Shown: in pieces, positions 22,801 to 31,800 of the stretch
Layout: every line of letters begins with the position of its first letter
Numbering within the stretch: the stretch's first letter is position 1
Notes under the pieces: model-generated
The model's database searches: none
Told to the model about the DNA's origin: nothing
What the model saw: the letters and a program-made list of their open reading frames with translations, nothing else
DNA from: Atriophallophorus winterbourni
Taxonomy: Eukaryota; Platyhelminthes; Trematoda; Plagiorchiida; Microphallidae
DNA: 64,000 nucleotides
NCBI GenBank assembly: GCA_013407085.1
Contig: JACCGJ010001876.1
Coordinates: 1-64,000 of the forward strand
Reading direction: 5' to 3'
Translations under genes and position numbers: made by a program

Positions 22801-25800
22801 TCATGCGACATTTCGTTGTTTTCTAAGCGCCATCCGATTGGATGATTTGATCATCTGCAAAGTTTGTTCCATTTCAGACGTCAAGGTCCCTCCGTGACGT
22901 GGCGTGTTTAAAATGCTGCCATGATGGAACCGTGGTCAATGTGAAATTGATATTTGTGGGGGTTTGACCCACATAAATTGATTTTAAACCTCCGCTGCCT
23001 TGCGGGAAAGGCTTCGGCAGAAAACCCTGACGAAATATCTGGAGCAGAGTCTCGTAGACGGGTAGTTGGTGCACATCAACTCTTTCTGGCAACTCCCTGC
23101 TGCCGCGCTTGGTTGTGCAAAGGCTAGAAAAGCTGACTCGAACACACGCCGAGTGGTGCTGGGGACGCCGCTTTGTACCCGAATTCTCAAGAATCCTCAA
23201 AAGGCTGACTCATCCTCCAGGAGGAGATGGTCGCACAAAAGAAGAAAAGACATTGTTTGAACACCCCATGAGTGATGACTATTATGCCATGCTAGATGCA
23301 TGCACGGATGTGCAATTATGCAGTACTTCGGTGCTCTGCAGCTGAACCCGTGATTTCCCAAACACACTGGAGTCTCACTACAATTACTATTTTCCTTTCG
23401 CATATCTGTCTATTCCTGAGCAACGTGACAGTAACGTAGCTCCCGCGCATTCTATGACGGTGTGGTACCTTGCCGGGATTCAGGCTTGTTATTTCATCCT
23501 GCTAGATTGATCGATCATCAAGTTCACTCAACATGCCCCCACGCCAGAAATTCCCCAATCGGATCATCCCCTCGACATTTTCTACGTCTTCGGTGTGTTG
23601 TTCATATACTCTAAAAGTTTGTACTTTTCCATTTGGCATATCTTGTAGTGAATAACTGTGCGTTTAATTCTAATTCAAGAAGGTTTCGTTACCGTTCAAA
23701 CGAATAATGTTTCAGTGTGGATAGGATAAAATTCTCTGGTCCAATAAGCTGTCGTGTCGATATTCAGTTAACATCAATGATGCCAACACAAGAATGTTAC
23801 CTTGCACCATTCCTTTCATGGTGTGTTGTGTTGTTTTGCTGTTTCAGCATTCTCTTCCATCAAACAGTCCTCGGTGATCCGACCGGAAATTCCACGATCT
23901 AGTGATTTTCCCTCTTTACCGGCGAACAATAATGAGAGACCGTTGAACGCAAGTGCCTTGCTGCCTCCCGCTAGAAAACCGGCGGTTCACAACACCAATC
24001 CCCGCTCATTTGGCGGTTCCACACTAACGAATTCCTCGAGTAACCCACCGCAATTCAAAGCAGCAGCTCGCTCCGGTAAAAAGTCAAAGAGTAAAATTCC
24101 CGACCAAGTACGTTGTACCATTCTGTGTTATTCCTCCTCATCATCATCTTGAAGCACAAGCCAGACAAAATGCCAAGCAATATGAAGCAGGAAAAGCAGA
24201 TAAGCAAGCGCGTGGAAAAGGGAAAGCAGGCAAGCGGAATATGCAAAAGCAAAAAAGCAGCTGGTTTTTGTAGTTTCACTGCATGCGGTTTTTTGGTTTT
24301 TTTGTGTTTTTAGTAAAACAATACCGAATAAAAAATTATGACACATAATAAAATACACTGGCGCCACTGACTTCGGTTTGTAGCCATATCGCGTAAGGTT
24401 TCCAGCCAACTATTAGGTGGAGCTTTTGGACCCCACCCAGGCAAACGAATACGCCCAACTGAGCATAGCGCTACGGTGAGTTTCTTCATCCCAACGCGCC
24501 ACGTCATGGACTGGCCACCCGATCTTTTCTCCCAGCTTCTGTCAGGCCCTGCGAATAAGGCGCGGTACGGTAAACAGTGAGTAGACATTCTTAAAACATG
24601 TTCCAACCATCGCAAGCGAGGAAGCATCAGCATTTCTCTCAGTCCGTGGCCACTTGGTCCTAACACCCGCTTGCAAACATCTATATTTGTATTTCTGTGT
24701 TATTCAGTTGGTATCATTTCGTATATCCAAAGTTGTGAGCCAATGGATCTGGTTCGTCACGTACAGTTTTTTCTTGATATGTCATTGATTTGTGCTCTCA
24801 GTTGCGTGTGTAGGATTGCTCGCATTCGATGCAAATATAAGTATGTGCAAACTTGTGTTAGGACCAAGAGGTCACGGGTGGAGAGAAATGCAATCGCTTG
24901 CTTAGTCGTGATTATTATTATTATTATTACACAAGTCTTTACAGACGATGTGCCAACAAGTATACAATGATGAGAGAAAAAGAAGGAAAAAGGGTTTTTT
25001 GTCTGTCTGTTTACACATGGCGTTTTTGATCTATTTTTGTCTTTTTTTGGAATAAGGGAGGGTCACTGATAAACGGCAACACAAGCACGGCAGGATTCTC
25101 GCCACTGGTTCCTTTCTTTTGCCATCACACTGAGTGTTATCAGCCACATCTTCACGGTCCCTCGGACCTCACCCGGGTAAGCGCGATGTTCCCACGATGG
25201 CTAGTGGGACTGTTAGACGCTTGAGGGTCTTCCGCCAGGTATTCCTTTGTCCGCCACGGCGACGTTTCCAATCAGGTCCAGCGAGAGCAAAAAGAGCTAG
25301 GCGAGGTAGGCGTCGCCATCCGTACGGAGAACGTGCCCCAGCCATCTCAGCTGGCACATGGATATATTATCGGAGAGTGGCACAGAGTGATCGCCGAGGA
25401 CTGCCCTCCTGACGTCATCATTTCTGACGTCTAATGGTTTAGTCGCGTTCCATTGGGGTGAAGAAACTCACCGTAGCGCTAGGCTAAGTGGGGCGTGGTC
25501 GTTTGCCTGGGTGGGGTCCACAAGATACACCTAATAGTTAGTTGGAAACCTTACTCGATAGGGTTGCCAGCCGAATTCAGTGGCACCAATGCAATCTATT
25601 GTGTGTGTGTGTCATGATTTTTCTTATCCTATATCATTGTATCATATTGTATAAAAATCGCATGCTAAGAAACTTCAAGACCAAGCTGCTATGCATATTC
25701 CGCTCATCCGCTTTCCTTTTTTACGTGTTTGCTTTCCTGCTTCATGTTCTGTGGCACTTTGTCTGGCTCCAGACGTGTGCTCCCTGAGGATGGCGATGTT

Positions 25801-28800
25801 TTCAGTTTCATGTCGCCCCTTAACGTGCTGTTCCACGAAGCACGTTCAAACTACTTCGACCGCGTCATTCAGACTGGCAGGATTATAGAATGGAAAATGG
25901 TCATACTTCAGTGTAGTTTTACTTTGTGGAGAGTGAGGATTCGAAGTGTAACGTTGCAAACACGTCGCTGAAGAAAATTGAACGTCTTCTACCAATCGCA
26001 CCCCACGTTATGAGAAGAACTAAATCTCATACAGTCGCTTTGAATATCACTTTTAAAGCATCAATGACAAGACTGCCATGTGCATGTATGGTAATTATTA
26101 GCTGTTGAAACCAGCTCTTACAGGCACCGACTATACTTTGCTGATCGTCTCGATATGACTTATCGCTGTGAATATCATGAGGTTGATGTAATCTATTCTT
26201 ACGGTATAGTCTGGGAAAAATGTGCTTGAGCTACTGTAGTGGCATTAAGTGGTGAGTTTGTCATGCGCTTTTGCTCATGAAAGTTGGTCGATCCGAGCTT
26301 ACACTCTGTACTGATCATCGTAGCTGTGGTCTGCAACTAATCGTTCGCATTCTGTCACTTTGTTTGGTATGAAAGCACAAGCCTGATCCAGGCAAAGTGC
26401 CGCACAATCAGAGACTGCAGGTGTGAGCTAAGATACTGTCAGGTCGCCCAGGCCTAGACATATAAGAAAGGGAAAATGGTAGTGAGACTCCAGCGTGTAC
26501 TCGCATGCAGCTCACTACCGGTGGCAAATCAATGTAGCACGGCGTTCGCTGCACAGCACGGAAGTGCTGCACGATTGCACATCATGTGTGCTGATTTATG
26601 TTGAATCATGGAACCATGACTTTTAAAAATTCGTATTCCTTTTCGGCATGCGTGATGAATGAAATCCTGAGCCTGGCATCGGGCAAAGCACGGTTCAGTT
26701 ATAGACTAGACATGGGCTAAGATAGTGTCAGTTTGTCCTGACCAAGAGAGATGTAAGAAAAGATAAATGCTATATTGGCAAGGCGTCTTTAACATGTTTT
26801 CTGCGTGCAGTTAACTACCGGTAGTAAATCCGTTCAACATTGCACATCTTTGCATCTCCTATGCAGTTGCTATTGCTGCTGCTACAAATCCGCAGTCCTT
26901 TAAAAGTGAATTATATGTGAATGATGGAAAAGCATGCAAATGAATATTTTGAATTATATGTATTTTACAAGTAATGAGTAAATAAAACCCGATGTCGCCC
27001 TCACATACGGAGAAAAATTACTTTTCTTTACTCTGAAAATCACGATTATATATATATGCATAGCATTATACCATATTTTATATGTATCTGTGTTATATAT
27101 TATCAGAGTAGAACCCAAGTAATAATTACCCAAATGCTTAACACTGAGAAACCTTTATGCTATTGGTATGAAAGCACAAGCTATTAGTCACTATTGACTA
27201 ACCAAAACCCAACACAACGCGTAGCAAGAACAAAGGCAGACCCTTCAGGCAAAGAGCTTTACCGTCTCTGACCAAAACGGCCTTAAAGCTGCGGCTCGTC
27301 TATATTTATACACTGTTTCTAGCAAAATACAATATGTTCGACAAATGGACCAATCAGAATCAAGACTCACAAATTAAAGGGTTTGAAATGTTATAATGAG
27401 TTTTTGAGGAAACTAATAATATTTCCTCAACACTATTTTTCCATTCGGTGGTTATTGCGAACCATAAATGTTGAATCTACCTTGGATTTAATCACTAAGC
27501 CTCAATGCTGTTGTTTACGTTTGTTTCCTAGAACATAGGTGAAGACGTACCTCGTGAAGAGGTCACTTATAATCACATCCAATTTGCAAACGATTCATGG
27601 ATCGAGCAAGCTCGCACACAGGCCCCGGCAGCCACTTTACAAATACCAACCACTGCCGATTTTCCCTCGTTGCGACAAATCTCATCGTCAACTTCAAACG
27701 AGAAAGAGAATGTCCGCGAGGCCTTGAACAACGCGACCAATGCAAAAAGCCGAGTTATGAAGACGCCGAAAGCGAGATCGCTGCGTCAAGTGTGTCCTAG
27801 CAAACCACAGGATCCTGAATGCGTGTTATTCAAAGACGTAAGCTTAGGTTTTCATCGTCACGTTATCGATTATCCACTTGAGAATTTTGTTTTTGGGAGG
27901 TTATATTCGCTGGTGGTGATTTCAACACCATGGATCCATATCACGGTCGCTAGTCTCACTTGAGTATGTGTCAAAAGCGTGTTCATTGGCCTCTTTTTGT
28001 AGGAATCCTCTTGAAGTGTTTGCATAATCTCGTATGGTGTCATGCAGAGTGGTGACGAAAGTATGTTCTGATGCATGGCTGTGAATACTTTACTTTTGTG
28101 CGACTATCTCCTCCTGGAGGATGAGTCGGCCTCAATGAAGAGTATTGGGAATTTGGGTACAGAGCGGCGTCCTCAGCAGTACTCGGCGTTTGTTCGAGTC
28201 AGCTTCTCTAGCCCTTGCACAACCAAGTGCGACCTGCAAGTCAGCAGGGAGTTGCCAGACAGGTGGTGTGCACCAACTTACTGTCTACGAGACTCTGCTC
28301 CATATTTTTCCTTAGGGTATTCTCCTGAAGCCTTTCCCGTGTTCGGGTATCCCTAAGGTGAAATGCGCACTGCTAATGTCGTGATTTTGGAATTTCCACA
28401 TCAACATTCCATGTGAACCGAGCCTTTGATGTGAAATTTCAAATCGCACTCCACGCTTAACTACTCGTGTGATCAAATGAAGTATCCTCCGCATGAGCTT
28501 TCGCTTTCGCTCGGGGGATATTCAAAACAGTCAAATCTAAACATGTAAATTAAGGATTTTTGCCGGTATTCCGACCAAGTTCGAATTCTGGAAATCTTCT
28601 TGACCATCACCTTTGCCATATCCTGTTGTAAACTGTGGACCAACAAAGTTGGAAAAATAAATATGACACCCTGGCAACCGGTCACATGACATCGGAGCTT
28701 TATGCTAAAGGAACCGGAGATAAGTGCCCGTGTGTCCTAGTAAGGAGTTGCTCACGTTCCCTCACTTACACGATGTACAGAGTTTACTTACATACAACTA

Positions 28801-31800
28801 ATCGTCCATATGGCGAAATGATGCATTCAGAATTTGGTGTATTGCTTTTGTCTTCTTTGCAGTCCGTTTACACCCCGCTACACGACGCCACTGCCCGGAA
28901 TCTCGAGCTGATTCGCACTGTGGAACAAGCGATGGTTGACTACGAGGGGAAGAACGCTTTTGCGCGTTTCGCGGATCTGTCTCGTCGTTACAAACATCGA
29001 GAACTAACTGCCTCTGCTTATATGGAGGGTCTGGTGNNNNNNNNNNNNNNNNNNNNNNNNNNNNNNNNNNNNNNNNNNNNNNNNNNNNNNNNNNNNNNNN
29101 NNNNNNNNNNNNNNNNNNNNNNNNNNNNNNNNNNNNNNNNNNNNNNNNNNNNNNNNNNNNNNNNNNNNNNNNNNNNNNNNNNNNNNNNNNNNNNNNNNNN
29201 NNNNNNNNNNNNNNNNNNNNNNNNNNNNNNNNNNNNNNNNNNNNNNNNNNNNNNNNNNNNNNNNNNNNNNNNNNNNNNNNNNNNNNNNNNNNNNNNNNNN
29301 NNNNNNNNNNNNNNNNNNNNNNNNNNNNNNNNNNNNNNNNNNNNNNNNNNNNNNNNNNNNNNNNNNNNNNNNNNNNNNNNNNNNNNNNNNNNNNNNNNNN
29401 NNNNNNNNNNNNNNNNNNNNNNNNNNNNNNNNNNNNNNNNNNNNNNNNNNNNNNNNNNNNNNNNNNNNNNNNNNNNNNNNNNNNNNNNNNNNNNNNNNNN
29501 NNNNNNNNNNNNNNNNNNNNNNNNNNNNNNNNNNNNNNNNNNNNNNNNNNNNNNNNNNNNNNNNNNNNNNNNNNNNNNNNNNNNNNNNNNNNNNNNNNNN
29601 NNNNNNNNNNNNNNNNNNNNNNNNNNNNNNNNNNNNNNNNNNNNNNNNNNNNNNNNNNNNNNNNNNNNNNNNNNNNNNNNNNNNNNNNNNNNNNNNNNNN
29701 NNNNNNNNNNNNNNNNNNNNNNNNNNNNNNNNNNNNNNNNNNNNNNNNNNNNNNNNNNNNNNNNNNNNNNNNNNNNNNNNNNNNNNNNNNNNNNNNNNNN
29801 NNNNNNNNNNNNNNNNNNNNNNNNNNNNNNNNNNNNNNNNNNNNNNNNNNNNNNNNNNNNNNNNNNNNNNNNNNNNNNNNNNNNNNNNNNNNNNNNNNNN
29901 NNNNNNNNNNNNNNNNNNNNNNNNNNNNNNNNNNNNNNNNNNNNNNNNNNNNNNNNNNNNNNNNNNNNNNNNNNNNNNNNNNNNNNNNNNNNNNNNNNNN
30001 NNNNNNNNNNNNNNNNNNNNNNNNNNNNNNNNNNNNTCGTTAGTATTGTTTGGAATATTTGTAGCTCGGGTCGTTGTTGTAGCTTACTTGGATATGTTCT
30101 CCGAGCTTGTTGAGTTTGCATCGGACGTTTCGTTGCCAGACTAGGCAACATCTTCAGCGATTGTTGGCAAATTGACTGCTCGAATTTGAACTGACGATGG
30201 TATTTGGCCGGTCGACCACTGGTCACGTGATCGCATGTGATTGATTGGTTGGCTGCCTTTACGGTTCGTCGTCTCAGTCGCATCCGTGCGTAGATGTCGT
30301 CCAAGCTCACGTGTTCGTTGATCGATCGTTCACTGGAGTACCAGGCTTCGATGAACTCTCGTGCTGCTTTGCTATTAGCTCGACCCAAGATATGGCAGTT
30401 ATGCCAGTCCATCTCGTGATCTTCGTTGTCGACGTGCGTTAATATGAGAGACTTGGTGTCGTGACGTCGTACGGCTAGTTGATGCTCATGGATTCGAGTT
30501 TTTAGTTTTCGACCGGTTTGCCCGATGTAGTGTTTGTCACAGTGTGTGCACTGTATTTTGTACACTACGTTTGCGTTTTCATCTTTGGGTATTGCATCTT
30601 TCACTTTTGTGAGCACGTTACGTAGCGTTGCTGTTGGTTTGTGGGCGATAAAAATACCATGAGGTCGTAGGAGTCTTGATGTCATTTCCGAGATGTCTTT
30701 GACGTATGGTAACGCCGCCCGTTGCATAACATCAGTCTGATCTCGCCTAGGGCGTGTCGTTAGGCATCTACGGATAAAGTTCTTCGGGTAAGCGTTCTTC
30801 TGGAATAGTTTGTATAAATATTGTTCTTCCTCTTTTTGCAGTGTGAGTGTGCTGCAATGTGTTCTAGCGCTTTGAAACAACGTCCGAACGCAGCTTTTCT
30901 TGTGTGCTGTTGGGTGGTTGCTTTTGAAGTTCAAGATTTGGTCGGTGTGGCTCGGCTTTCTATAGACATTGGTCTGTAGTTCGCTGTTACTCAGTCTGGT
31001 GACTTGTACGTCTAAGAATGGTAATTGACCGCTTGTTTCTTTTTCCATTGTGAACTGTATACCATTGAATACACAGTTGAGTAGTCGTGCAGTTTCCTCA
31101 AGTCTTGATCGTTTAATAATCACGAAAGTATCGTCCACGTAGCGTACCCATAGGGTGGGTTGTATCAATGGTAGGGAGATCTGCTCCAGCCTCTGCATTA
31201 CGATTTCAGCGATTAGTCCTGAGATTGGTGAGCCCATTGGGGTGCCTCTTATTTGTTCGTAAGCTTGTCTGTTGAACGTGAATTGTGTTGTAAGGCATAA
31301 GTCGAGCAATTCTAATAGGTCTTCTTTGTTAAGTCAATTTGCCAACAATCGCTGAAGATGTTGCCTAGTCTGGCAACGAAACGTCCGATGCAAACTCAAC
31401 AAGCTCGGAGAACATATCCAAGTAAGCTACTAGTGACAGCATCCTCGGAAACAATAGCAAATGGACAAGATCGGCCGCGATTATCCACGGTTGGCCAAAC
31501 AATCCCACCATGGTGAGTACGAAAGCACACAAGCCTGATCCAGGCAAAGTGCCGCACAGTCAGATACTGCACGTGGGCTGAGATACTGTCAGTTTGGCCG
31601 TGAATTGTACCGATTGAGACCAAATCGATCAACGAAACAGGTCTAAGTGACAGCCACCACGGCCGGATTAAAGACTGTTGTGATAACGAGATTTGTCCAG
31701 ACAAGATAAGCGTGTGTTTTGTTGTTTGTCGTGTGTGTTCTCTTGTGTTGTGGGATTCGTTGATGAATTTGAGTAACGTTGGAACGGTTGAGCACTGTGT

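Larger units (their letters stand above)
20454..23847 (+). other. ZNF598 intron 6
   Basis: A 3.4-kb intron holding SINE-A copies 5-7 and two Rep-B copies. The stretches 20882-21377, 21442-21824 and 22386-22974 show no recognised feature. Confidence 0.7.
30079..31430 (-). mobile_element. Penelope-like element, 5'-truncated, with inverted terminal copies
   Basis: Seen on the minus strand: an open frame from about 31330 through 30079 and into the gap. RT motifs: RGTPMGSPISGLIAEIVMQR and LWVRYVDDTFVII. A GIY-YIG endonuclease follows: NVVYKIQCTHCDKHYIGQTG then RKLKTRIHEH, with a CxxC pair before YIG as in EN-positive Penelope elements. The N-terminal half of RT is missing, and the open frame begins 3 nt from an inverted copy of the element's own terminal sequence. 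The element is antisense in the last readable intron of the ZNF598 gene. It has no internal stops, so it is probably young. Confidence 0.9.

Noticed and set aside
28635..30113. A 492-codon plus-strand frame
   Set aside because: Most of it is gap. Only 28863-29036 is supported, as ZNF598 exon 9; the far end is antisense to the Penelope repeat.
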